Below, one piece after another: positions 37,631 to 45,109 of a DNA stretch of 64,000 nt (position 1 is the stretch's first letter; every line of letters starts with the position of its first letter). Below the pieces are notes generated by a model, which was not told the DNA's origin, made no database searches, and saw only the letters and a program-made list of their open reading frames with translations. This DNA is from a virus. The stretch lies in IMG/VR virus record IMGVR_UViG_3300035704_000002, positions 1 through 64,000 of that record; one strand, 5' to 3'. A program made the translations under genes and the position numbers.

Positions 37631-38818
37631 ATGTCAGCCGAGAGCGAACGGCAGGAGCCCCCGATGATCTGGACCCTCACCCCCGCCGAACTGGAAGCCA
37701 CCGAAGCGAAGATCGCGACGATCAACGCGCGCGCCGCCAAGCGCGGCTTCACCGGCCGACTGACCGTCGACTCGCGCCGCACCGAGGTCACCGAGGTCAC
37801 CGAATCCGGTTTGTCGGTCACCGAGGTGCGCTACGAAACCACCCTCGGCGGCGACGCCCCCTGCTACAACGGCTGGACGCTGTTGGCCGTACTGGACTGG
37901 GAGGGTGAGGACGGCCTGATCGTGCGCACCGCTCCCGGTGTCGAGTCGGTCAACCGCGACAGCCTGGTCCGCGACTACTGCGGTCACTGCAACACCACCC
38001 GCAACCGCCGCAAGATCTACCTGGTCGGCAACGCCGACGGCACCCAGGTGCAGGTCGGTTCCACCTGCCTGAAGGACTTCCTGGGCTGGACCGGCAACCC
38101 CGTGTTCTACGGCGTCGGCCAGATCACCGACGAGATCGACGGCATGCTGGGCGCGGGCTGTTGGGAGCACACCTACACCACCGAGACCGTGCTGGCCGCC
38201 GCATGGGCCGCCACCACGATGTTCGGCTATGTCAAGACCAGCGACTGGAGCAAGACGCCCACCAAGAACGTGGTGCTGTGCCTGCTGGATCCCCGTAGCC
38301 AGGCCGATCGGGAGCTGGCCCGCGACTGCGCGCCGGTGATCGCCAACGCCGCCGGCACGGCCGCCAAGGTCCGCGAGTTCATCTTGTCCGAGGCGTTCAG
38401 TGGTGAGGGCGAGTACGTGCGCAACCTCAAGGTGCTGGCCGGCCTGGATGAGGTGTCCTCTCGCAACATCGGCATCCTGGCATCGGCTCCGCAGGCGTGG
38501 GCGCGCGCACAGGAGCGCACGCTGATCCGCGAGCGGGAGCGCGCCGACGTGCTCAACGAGTTCGTTGGCAGCCCCAAGGCGCGCCTGGTGCTCACGGTGC
38601 GCGTCAAGGCCGTCCAGTTCATCCCCGGCGACTACGGCACGACGACGCTCTACACGATGACCGATGAAGCCGGACACCAGTTCAAGTGGTTCGCCCGCAC
38701 GGACGCCCTGGGCGAGGAGCCCAGCGAGACCCTGGTGACCATCAGGGGCACCGTGAAGAAGCACGAGGAGTACCAGGGCCAACGTTCCACCGTGCTGACC
38801 CGGTGCGCGGTGCAGTGA
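37631..38818 (+). CDS. Large zinc-finger/OB-fold-like phage protein, 395 aa
   Basis: ATG 37631 lies 5 nt after the -10 (predicted leaderless). The middle has DYCGHCNTTRNRRKIYLVGN and VGSTCLKDFLG (about 115-155), a four-cysteine zinc site. The C-terminus (about 320-393, LTVRVKAVQFIPGDYGTTTL, HQFKWFART, VTIRGTVKKHEEYQGQRSTV) has the strand pattern of an OB-fold. Similar proteins occur in actinobacterial phages and plasmids. Single-stranded DNA handling is a fair inference. Confidence 0.7.
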   Translation: MSAESERQEPPMIWTLTPAELEATEAKIATINARAAKRGFTGRLTVDSRRTEVTEVTESGLSVTEVRYETTLGGDAPCYNGWTLLAVLDWEGEDGLIVRTAPGVESVNRDSLVRDYCGHCNTTRNRRKIYLVGNADGTQVQVGSTCLKDFLGWTGNPVFYGVGQITDEIDGMLGAGCWEHTYTTETVLAAAWAATTMFGYVKTSDWSKTPTKNVVLCLLDPRSQADRELARDCAPVIANAAGTAAKVREFILSEAFSGEGEYVRNLKVLAGLDEVSSRNIGILASAPQAWARAQERTLIRERERADVLNEFVGSPKARLVLTVRVKAVQFIPGDYGTTTLYTMTDEAGHQFKWFARTDALGEEPSETLVTIRGTVKKHEEYQGQRSTVLTRCAVQ

Positions 38819-38826
38819 CCGGCGCG

Positions 38827-38860
38827 GAGGGGGACTTCCGTTGGCCCGGAAGTCCCTCCC
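38827..38860 (+). terminator. Hairpin terminator after the gene ending at 38818
   Basis: GGGACTTCCG pairs with CGGAAGTCCC (10 bp, 6-nt loop), extended by GGAGG/CCTCC with one bulge. Confidence 0.75.
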
Positions 38861-38971
38861 CTGTGCTCGGCCGGGTCACACGATGCTCGGGAACGGGCGA
38901 TGTTCTGCCTGGTCGTGAGGCTAGCGAACGTGGCGGCGGCGGGTGGTCTCGTTGGATGCCCTTGAACTACC

Positions 38972-39000
38972 TTGACAAGCCTAGTTAAGTAGGCTTCACT
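38972..39000 (+). promoter_or_regulatory. Family promoter/operator for the gene at 39031
   Basis: Plus strand: -35 TTGACA, 17-nt spacer AGCCTAGTTAAGTAGGC, -10 TTCACT, then 30 nt with AGGAGG before GTG. Confidence 0.8.
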
Positions 39001-39030
39001 TAAGACTCACCCCGCGATCAGGAGGCCACC

Positions 39031-39315
39031 GTGAACGACACGACGACCGGCACCGAATTCGTTCGCCACACCTGCAACGCCGCTCGCCCCGGTCAGCCGC
39101 TGCCCTTCGGTCGCAAGGCGCCCGAGGGTGCGTGTCCGCGTTGCGACGAACTGCGCGCCGGTGCTCCGGCCCGCGAGGCGCACCCGGCCATCCGCGCCGT
39201 CGTCGCCCGCCGGGCCGACGACGCCCAGCGCGTGCTCGACAATCGGGCGCACTTCGCCAGCCAGACGCACCGCTCGGGCGGGTGCGGCCCGGTGTGCACT
39301 TTCGGGGAGTGGTAA
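39031..39315 (+). CDS. Cysteine-rich hypothetical protein, 94 aa
   Basis: GTG 39031 has AGGAGG. CNAARPGQPLPFG..., CPRCDEL (about 39) and a C-terminal SGGCGPVCTFGEW give zinc-ligand candidates at both ends of a helical region. This resembles a common small actinophage zinc protein. Function unknown. Confidence 0.65.
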   Translation: MNDTTTGTEFVRHTCNAARPGQPLPFGRKAPEGACPRCDELRAGAPAREAHPAIRAVVARRADDAQRVLDNRAHFASQTHRSGGCGPVCTFGEW

Positions 39316-39318
39316 CCC

Positions 39319-39516
39319 GTGGTTCGCGTGAACTTCGTCGTAGAACCGGGCGGTGTCGCACTCGGCACCCTGGTCGCCCTGTTCATCGCCGCCAAGGGTG
39401 TCGGGCTCGTGACGTGGTCATGGCTGTGGGTGCTGGCTTCGCTGTGGGTTCCGGCCGGAATCGCGCTGCTGACCGTACTGGTGATCGGCTTCCTCGGTTT
39501 GCTGATCGCCGAGTAA
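39319..39516 (+). CDS. Small membrane protein, 65 aa
   Basis: GTG 39319 (or 39328) starts 3 nt after the upstream stop. Two hydrophobic helices (GTLVALFIAAKGVGLVTWSW and AGIALLTVLVIGFLGLLIA). Function unknown. Confidence 0.65.
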   Translation: MVRVNFVVEPGGVALGTLVALFIAAKGVGLVTWSWLWVLASLWVPAGIALLTVLVIGFLGLLIAE

Positions 39517-39523
39517 TCGGAGC

Positions 39524-39546
39524 TTGTCAAGCCTAGTTATCCCGTC
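39524..39546 (+). promoter_or_regulatory. Partial family element (no clear -10)
   Basis: TTGTCA followed by AGCCTAGTTATCC. The right palindrome half and -10 are not conserved, so it may be an operator relic or a stand-alone binding site. Confidence 0.35.
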
Positions 39547-39575
39547 CTGCCCACCCGTGACAACGAGGAATGATC

Positions 39576-39977
39576 ATGCCCGAGTCCACTGCGCGCATCG
39601 TCTTCGGCGACTGCGTTCTGACCTACATTCTTAGCGCGGAGGCGTGGTACGCGTACGCGCTCAGCAGCCTGGAACAGGCCGACCTGCTGCTGTTGGCTCG
39701 GTCACCGTCCGGAGTTGTGCACTGGGAGGTGCGCGTCATCGACCGCGCCGACCTCGGCCAGCCGCTGGTGGAGATCCGACTCACCGGTGACGACGTCGCC
39801 GCGTTCGTTGACGTGCCGGACTTCTTCGCCGCACTGGCGACCGGACAGCCACGCGACCTGGTCGCGGTGCGCGCCATCGCCGATGCCATCGGCGCGATCG
39901 ACGGCACGCCGCGCGAGCGTCCGCCGCTTCCCCCGTTGGACGAGGGAACGGCGCGCGCCATCGGCGAGGTGTCCTGA
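39576..39977 (+). CDS. Hypothetical protein, 133 aa
   Basis: ATG 39576 follows GAGGAA. Compact alpha/beta: ARIVFGDCVLTYILSAEAWY, VHWEVRVIDRADLG, LTGDDVAAFVDVPDFFAALA. Unrecognised. Confidence 0.65.
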   Translation: MPESTARIVFGDCVLTYILSAEAWYAYALSSLEQADLLLLARSPSGVVHWEVRVIDRADLGQPLVEIRLTGDDVAAFVDVPDFFAALATGQPRDLVAVRAIADAIGAIDGTPRERPPLPPLDEGTARAIGEVS

Positions 39978-39978
39978 C

Positions 39979-40284
39979 GTGGCCTGGGAGCGCGGTCAGC
40001 TCGTGCGTGTGAACGGCTGGCCGGCTTGGGTGTGCCACCAGCACCGGCGCAACAGCCAGGACGGCGTCATGGTCTACACGCTGCCCCGATTACCGGGTCG
40101 GTCGGTGCGCGGGGCACCGGATGTCGGTATCCAGATGTGGGCGCCACTGCCGGACGTGGGACGCACCTGCCAGCACCAGGCCGTCGATCGTGAGACGGGG
40201 GTGTTGTACTGCGGTCAGCCACCGGCGATGAACAGCGTGTACTGCGTGACTCATCAGGTTGATCACGGTGAACTGGACTGGTGA
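39979..40284 (+). CDS. Hypothetical protein with Cys/His cluster, 101 aa
   Basis: GTG 39979 is 1 nt after the upstream stop. CHQHRRN, CQHQAVD, YCGQPP, YCVTHQVDHG are scattered Cys/His groups suggestive of zinc. Unrecognised. Confidence 0.6.
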   Translation: MAWERGQLVRVNGWPAWVCHQHRRNSQDGVMVYTLPRLPGRSVRGAPDVGIQMWAPLPDVGRTCQHQAVDRETGVLYCGQPPAMNSVYCVTHQVDHGELDW

Positions 40285-40291
40285 GATGCCT

Positions 40292-40320
40292 TTGACCAGC
40301 CTGGATAACTAGGCTAGCCT
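40292..40320 (+). promoter_or_regulatory. Family promoter/operator for the gene at 40327
   Basis: Plus strand: -35 TTGACC, 17-nt spacer AGCCTGGATAACTAGGC, -10 TAGCCT, 6 nt to ATG 40327. Confidence 0.87.
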
Positions 40321-40326
40321 CACGCC

Positions 40327-40794
40327 ATGAGCAGCAAATATTCCACCACCGGCTGGAACGGCGCCCGACGTGGACACAAGGCCGAACACGCCGCCGGAGG
40401 TGTTCGCCGACACTCCGGTGGCACCACCACCGTCCTGCCCGACAACGCCGGCTTCAGTTGGAGCAGCCCCGGCGGTCAACTGTTCGTGCCCTTCGCGTCC
40501 ATCGGCGGCGGCTACAGCCCCGACATCCTGGACCGGCTACACCGTTCCCTGCTGGCCTTCGAGGACGTCGACCAGGCGCATGGCACCACCGCGCCGTTTC
40601 CGCCGGGCGTCATCCGTGCCGCCGAGATGCACACGCCGCCGATGGGCGCCGCCGTGTCAGTGCTCGCCGTGCCCGAGTCGGACGTGGATGACACCGAGCC
40701 CGGCTCGGCCCTCGATGGGTCGGTGACCGACACCGATTCGATCGCGCGGGCGGATCTACCCCTGCTGGATCAGTACCGAGAATTGGACATTTAG
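40327..40794 (+). CDS. Hypothetical protein, 155 aa
   Basis: Predicted leaderless ATG. Basic N-terminus (SSKYSTTGWNGARRGHKAEH), a middle with FVPFASIGGGYSPDILDRL and an acidic C-terminal third. Unrecognised. Confidence 0.7.
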   Translation: MSSKYSTTGWNGARRGHKAEHAAGGVRRHSGGTTTVLPDNAGFSWSSPGGQLFVPFASIGGGYSPDILDRLHRSLLAFEDVDQAHGTTAPFPPGVIRAAEMHTPPMGAAVSVLAVPESDVDDTEPGSALDGSVTDTDSIARADLPLLDQYRELDI

Positions 40795-40891
40795 TTTCTC
40801 GCGAGAATCGAACAAACGCGACAGCGAGAATCGGACATTTCGCAGCGAGACGAGAACGAGAATCCACCGCGCCACCGAGACGAGACACAGC

Positions 40892-41242
40892 ATGCGAGCG
40901 AGACGAGAACGAGAATCCACCGCGCCCACCAGCGAGACGAACCCGGCTGGCCAGCGAGACGAGAGCGAGACGACGCCCAGTGCCGACAGCAAGACGAGAC
41001 GAGAATCCACCGGCCTGCTGCGCGACCTCGTCTCGCTGCTCGCACTGCTGGCCGGCATCGCAACCGCTGTGCTGTGTCTCGTTCACCTCGGCTGGTGGAC
41101 TGTCGGTCTCGTTGTCTCGCTGGTAACCGCGAGTAGCGGTCTGCTGGGTGCGCTACGCCGTTACGGTGATGAGCCTGCGGCACCGGTGGAGCACCTGATC
41201 GAGATCCGGCATACCGACGAATGGCCCACATCGGACGAGTGA
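40892..41242 (+). CDS. Membrane protein with repeat-encoded charged N-terminus, 116 aa
   Basis: ATG 40892. The first 42 residues are encoded by the CGAGAC tract and are Arg/Glu/Ser/Thr-rich (RARRERESTAP, DESETTPS). Two membrane segments (LVSLLALLAGIATAVLCLV, WWTVGLVVSLVTASSGLLG) and an acidic tail follow. No clear ribosome binding site. Function unknown. Confidence 0.6.
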   Translation: MRARRERESTAPTSETNPAGQRDESETTPSADSKTRRESTGLLRDLVSLLALLAGIATAVLCLVHLGWWTVGLVVSLVTASSGLLGALRRYGDEPAAPVEHLIEIRHTDEWPTSDE

Positions 41243-41244
41243 GC

Positions 41245-41273
41245 TTGTCAAGCCTAGATAGCTAGGCTATACT
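41245..41273 (+). promoter_or_regulatory. Family promoter/operator for the gene at 41302
   Basis: Plus strand: -35 TTGTCA, 17-nt spacer AGCCTAGATAGCTAGGC, -10 TATACT, then a leader with GAGGAG. Confidence 0.87.
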
Positions 41274-41301
41274 CGGGTTATACCGACGCCGAGGAGTCCC
41301 G

Positions 41302-41616
41302 ATGCCCCGTATCACCTGCGGAAACTGCCAGAACACCCACCACTCTGTTGACGCTGTTCGTCGCTGCTACGCCGGCACGGCCTGGGCCTGCACCTGGCTG
41401 CTGGAACGGTGGGGCGAAGACGGCATGTACGTGGTCGAATGCGGTGCCCTGGCCTGGGAAGATGAGCGCGGCTACGGATGCGAAGCAGGTCATAGCCACG
41501 TCTACGCCGAGGTGCGTGACGCCGAAGGCTGGGACTACGCCAGCGACGCCGAAGAAGCTCAGCTCATGCGCCGCAACGGCCTGGACGCCGTCGGTCCGGA
41601 CGGCGGTTCCATCTGA
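41302..41616 (+). CDS. Hypothetical protein, 104 aa
   Basis: ATG 41302 follows GAGGAG. ITCGNCQNTHHSVDAVRRCY (about 4-22) is a zinc-ribbon-like start seen in many actinophage proteins, followed by an acidic middle (WERWGEDGM..., DEEAQLM type). Function unknown. Confidence 0.68.
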   Translation: MPRITCGNCQNTHHSVDAVRRCYAGTAWACTWLLERWGEDGMYVVECGALAWEDERGYGCEAGHSHVYAEVRDAEGWDYASDAEEAQLMRRNGLDAVGPDGGSI

Positions 41617-41640
41617 CTGAGTCGGACACACTCTGTTACA

Positions 41641-41679
41641 ACAGCAGCCCCGCCGGGTACCTACCGGCGGGGCTGCTGT
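41641..41679. terminator. Strong bidirectional terminator
   Basis: 16-bp perfect stem ACAGCAGCCCCGCCGG / CCGGCGGGGCTGCTGT with a 7-nt loop, after the gene ending at 41616. It separates the plus operon from the tra-like minus operon. The following 41680-41897 contains no gene, only CGAGAC repeats. Confidence 0.88.
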
Positions 41680-41897
41680 GCTGTCTCGTCTCGGCGTGGG
41701 CGCGGACCCAAAACGAGACGCCGACCGAGATCACCGTCTCGGTCGGCACTCAGCGTGTCTCGCTCGCGGCGAGACGTGCACCGAGACACCGAGCGAGAGA
41801 CGTCTCGCACCGAGCGAGACGCCGAACGAGAATCCCCACCCCCGCGCCACGCGCCGCGCCGGCTCGCGACGCGGCATCGACCGAGACGGCGTCTCGC

Positions 41898-42488
41898 TCA
41901 CGACTGCGCCGGAGGGTTGCTGATCGCGTTGGCGAACACACCCGGCGCCTGCCCCGGCGCGGGGCGAGACGAGACGGTAGCCGGCACCATGGGGGCGTTG
42001 TTGATGAGCTTGTCTCGCTCGTCCCCGGCCGCCCGCATCGCCGTGATCGCCTGGTGCCGATCGTCCAACAGCAGGCTGCGCCGCCGCACCATCGTCCACG
42101 CGGCGAAGCCGCCGATCGCCAGCATCGCCAGCCCGACGACGCCCGCGATCGTGCCCCACGAGCTGACCGCCATCACCAGCAAGAACAGCCCGAACAGCAC
42201 CATCAGGATGCAACGGACGAAACGGCCAGGGCGGAACTGGGTCAGGTCACGGTCGGCGCACTGCACCGCGTAGCTCGCGTTGACCACGCGCTGATCCAGC
42301 TTGCGCAGCGCGGGCGCGCGATCCTGTATCGCGAACAGCCTCCGGGTCATAGTGTCGATCTCGCCCTGGAACCGCGCGCAGTTCGCGCTGTCGGCCGCCT
42401 GCGCGTCGCGCAGCACCTTCGCTTCGATGATCCGCGTGCGCAGAGTCTGCACCTGCTCGTCGTAGAGATCCGGTTCGTCGTCTGTCAT
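41898..42488 (-). CDS. Membrane protein of the tra-like module, 196 aa
   Basis: ATG 42488 has GAGGAG. A coiled-coil-like N-terminus (YDEQVQTLRTRIIEAKVLRD, FQGEIDTMTRRLFAIQDR) leads to two membrane helices (about 105-150, CILMVLFGLFLLVMAVSSW and AGVVGLAMLAIGGFAAWTMV) and a Pro/Ala-rich tail. Last gene of the module. It may act with the translocase in spreading DNA, by position only. Confidence 0.6.
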   Translation of the reverse strand: MTDDEPDLYDEQVQTLRTRIIEAKVLRDAQAADSANCARFQGEIDTMTRRLFAIQDRAPALRKLDQRVVNASYAVQCADRDLTQFRPGRFVRCILMVLFGLFLLVMAVSSWGTIAGVVGLAMLAIGGFAAWTMVRRRSLLLDDRHQAITAMRAAGDERDKLINNAPMVPATVSSRPAPGQAPGVFANAISNPPAQS

Positions 42489-42536
42489 GGCTCCTCGCTC
42501 TGTCACTGTGGGTGGTGGTGTCCGGGGGGTAATCGG

Positions 42537-42652
42537 CTCACTCACTCACTCACTCACCGGTGTGGCAGGGCGGGGTCGTCGCCCGTAACACCCGGTCAGA
42601 CCCCTACGAGGGGGGCCTGTCGGTGAGTGAGTGAGTAGGTGAGTGAGTTGAC
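42537..42652. repeat. Inverted CACT/GTGA microsatellite repeat with central hairpin
   Basis: A run of five CACT units (42537-42558) faces GTGA runs (42622-42649) about 65 nt away; the arms are complementary. Between them GACCCCTACGAGGGGGG can also fold. It lies between the translocase gene and the gene at 42488. Confidence 0.75.
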
Positions 42653-42657
42653 ATTGG

Positions 42658-45063
42658 TCACTCGTTGTCACTCCCTGTGGTGTTGCTGTTCACGGTGTCG
42701 TACACCCGGCCGGGCAGCCCGTACCGGTCGCTCTCGTCCTTGGTCAGCCGGCCGGAGTCGACCAGCTTGCGCAGCAGGTTGTAGACAGCGATGTCGTTGT
42801 CCACCGCGTCACCGCATCCGCGCAGCGCCGCGATCAGCTCGGCCGACCGCATCGGCACCGTCATGGCATCCAAGATCGCCAGGATCGCCTCTGTCCGCGT
42901 CGGCTTCGTCGCGCCCGGCCTGCCCTGCGCCACCGTGGCCGGCGAGGGCCGCTCGCCGTCGCCTGTCCAGTTGGTGCGCGCGCCGGACGGATCGAGCACA
43001 ACCGGCGCTGCGGTGCGCGGGGAGACGGGCACCGCGTCCTGGACCGCGTCGGCCGGCACGGCATCCTCCACCGGCTGTTCACCGCCGACCGTGTAGCCGG
43101 CCGGGTCGGCGAGGAAGCGGCGGAACTCGATCAACGATCCGAACTCGTTCGCGATCGCCTCCACGAACCCGCGCTGCTCGAACGGCGACATGCCGGCCAC
43201 GTCAACGCCGCCGACCCGCGCCGCCTCCAGCACCTCGACCACGTTCAGCGGCTCCGGTCGGCGCATGGTCGACTCGCTCATGGACGCGACCGAGTTGCCG
43301 CCGGTGTAGGCCAGGAACTCCGGCGTGACTCGCTGGTGTCGGTGGGCGTACGCCGGGCCGGCCGCGCGGGCCGATTCGGCGTCCAGCGGCCGGCGGAAGT
43401 GGCGACGCGACCAGGACACGTCCGCGATGGTGAGGCCGTCGTGCAGCCGTCGTTTGGTCGGATCGACCTCCTGGATGTAGGGCGCCTTGACCAGTTGTGG
43501 CCCTTCCTCGCCTTCCTCGCCACCGCCGTTGAGCCAGAACTCACCTTTCTGATGCGGCATGGGCAGCCGGTAGTCACCCATGAGACGGCCGATCGTGGCC
43601 TGGTCGCTGATCTTGAACGCCGTTGTGAACCCGGTCTGCGCGGCGATGTCGCCACCCCGGTCGCCGAGCTGGTCGTTCGTGTCGCGTTGCGTGGCGTAAT
43701 GCAAAAAGCAGTTCGCCGAGCCCGCACCCTGGCCGATGTTGCCACCCATGTCACTCATGGTGACCGGCTGGCCGTCGTAGACGTCCAGCACCATCTTGTT
43801 TTTCAAGGCGAAGCTGGCCTCATCCATGATGCAGATGATCGTGGGCCAGCGACGCTGCGACATCGACACGGCCTGCCGATAGCGGGCCACGTTCATCAAC
43901 GAGATCATCATGGCCAGCGTGTCCTCGGGGCCACGCGCGACCCAATCGAAAGGCGGGTCGAAATCAGTCCCCAGGTACACCTCCAGCCACGCCGCCACGA
44001 GGTCGTACAGCTTCTCCGTTCCGCAGATCCAGATCACACAGTTGTCCAGCTCGAAGTCGTTGCCGGCGCACGCTGTCATGAACGCCAGCAACGTGTGGAT
44101 AAGCGATGTCTTGCCGCTGCGTGTTTTGCCGATGTGCTGGCCGTGCTGGGTGAGCAGCAACTGCACCGGCTTGGTGTCGATGCCGTAGCCGCACACCGCC
44201 GGCCGGCTGATCTGCTGCTGAACGCGCGGATCGTGATACGGGTACAGACGGCCCATCACGTCCTCGATCACCGTGGTGATCGAGTACAGGCCGGCCGCCG
44301 GCAGCTTGCGTACCCCGACGAACCGCGACTCCAGTTGCACGCCGATCTGCTCGGACAGCGCGATCGCGATCGGCTCGGCCGCGTCCGGCGGCACGACAGC
44401 CTTGTTCGCGCCGTCGGTGGCCAGCCGGGACGCCGGCACACGCACCTGGAACGCGACACCGAACACCCGCGCCGCGTCCCTGATCGGCTCGCCGCCCACC
44501 ATGACCAGCCAGCCCAGGCCAGCCGAGGCCAGGGCCGCCATCATCACCTGCTCGTCATGCGAAAGGTCAGCCCAGTCGCGAGTGCGGGCCAGCGTGCGCA
44601 CCCGGTCGGGCTCCACTTCGCCGACCGGACGCACCATCACCTCGGCGCTCGGTGCGTCCACGGGTGCCGGCGTTACGGCCGGCGTGGCGCGACGTAGCCG
44701 GAACCAGTGCAGGTGCAGCAGGTGCGACACCCCGATCTGGGTGGCCACCACCACACAGACCAGCGCCAGCCACTGCAACCACCAACCGGCGCTGGTGACC
44801 ACCAGCACCATCGTGGTCGCGGCGTAGGCGGCGACCGCGCCGCCGATCCACCACAGCGCCGCGCGCTGCACGTCTTTGCTCCAGTTCTCACACGGCTTAC
44901 TACGCCGCACGCCGTGCGTACTGATCAGCAACGCCAGGCCGGCCAGCACCACGATCACGACGGCGGTCGCGGCCACGGAGGCGTGCAACAGCACCGCCAG
45001 TAGTCCCGTCACAGCGGTGAGCACGCCGGCCAAGGCGGCGTAGAAGACCTTGAAAGACACCAC
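42658..45063 (-). CDS. traB: TraB/FtsK-type DNA translocase
   Basis: 801 aa. The N-terminal 130 residues hold three to four membrane helices (FYAALAGVLTAVTGLLAVLL, VVIVVLAGLALLIS, WWLQWLALVCVVVATQIG). A RecA-like motor follows: Walker A GKTRSGKTS (about 320), VIWICGTEKLYDLVAAW, and Walker B TIICIMDEAS (about 415). The last 75 residues (TRTEAILAILDAMTVPMRSA..., NDIAVYNLLRKLVDSGRL) form a winged helix like FtsK-gamma and the TRS-binding end of Streptomyces TraB. In mycelial actinomycetes TraB alone moves double-stranded plasmid DNA. GTG 45063 is preferred (GAGAGGAG). Its presence next to Spd-like genes and a GntR repressor in a phage genome is unusual. Confidence 0.82.
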   Translation of the reverse strand: MVSFKVFYAALAGVLTAVTGLLAVLLHASVAATAVVIVVLAGLALLISTHGVRRSKPCENWSKDVQRAALWWIGGAVAAYAATTMVLVVTSAGWWLQWLALVCVVVATQIGVSHLLHLHWFRLRRATPAVTPAPVDAPSAEVMVRPVGEVEPDRVRTLARTRDWADLSHDEQVMMAALASAGLGWLVMVGGEPIRDAARVFGVAFQVRVPASRLATDGANKAVVPPDAAEPIAIALSEQIGVQLESRFVGVRKLPAAGLYSITTVIEDVMGRLYPYHDPRVQQQISRPAVCGYGIDTKPVQLLLTQHGQHIGKTRSGKTSLIHTLLAFMTACAGNDFELDNCVIWICGTEKLYDLVAAWLEVYLGTDFDPPFDWVARGPEDTLAMMISLMNVARYRQAVSMSQRRWPTIICIMDEASFALKNKMVLDVYDGQPVTMSDMGGNIGQGAGSANCFLHYATQRDTNDQLGDRGGDIAAQTGFTTAFKISDQATIGRLMGDYRLPMPHQKGEFWLNGGGEEGEEGPQLVKAPYIQEVDPTKRRLHDGLTIADVSWSRRHFRRPLDAESARAAGPAYAHRHQRVTPEFLAYTGGNSVASMSESTMRRPEPLNVVEVLEAARVGGVDVAGMSPFEQRGFVEAIANEFGSLIEFRRFLADPAGYTVGGEQPVEDAVPADAVQDAVPVSPRTAAPVVLDPSGARTNWTGDGERPSPATVAQGRPGATKPTRTEAILAILDAMTVPMRSAELIAALRGCGDAVDNDIAVYNLLRKLVDSGRLTKDESDRYGLPGRVYDTVNSNTTGSDNE

Positions 45064-45109
45064 GGCGAACTCCTCTCGGGTAGACGGGACTACTGGCGGC
45101 GGTGAGGCA

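Larger units (their letters stand above)
40846..42017. repeat. CGAGAC/GTCTCG repeat tract
   Basis: I counted about 26 copies of CGAGAC or its complement in roughly 1.2 kb, against fewer than one expected by chance. Copies lie in both coding and non-coding DNA on both strands. A larger unit, GAGACGAGAACGAGAATCC followed by ACCG, repeats at about 40848 and 40901 and partly at 40991. The tract lies beside the TraB/FtsK-type gene, whose protein ends in a winged helix. Confidence 0.85.

Noticed and set aside
40610-41231. Minus-strand frames across the CGAGAC tract encoding RSRL/FSSR-type repeats
   Set aside because: They are translations of the DNA repeat; no start signal precedes them and the plus genes fit better.
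1040-41273. Regularly recurring 29-bp elements as a possible CRISPR array
   Set aside because: Copies are hundreds to thousands of bases apart, on both strands, each with -35/-10 boxes just before a gene. They are promoters, not spaced repeats.
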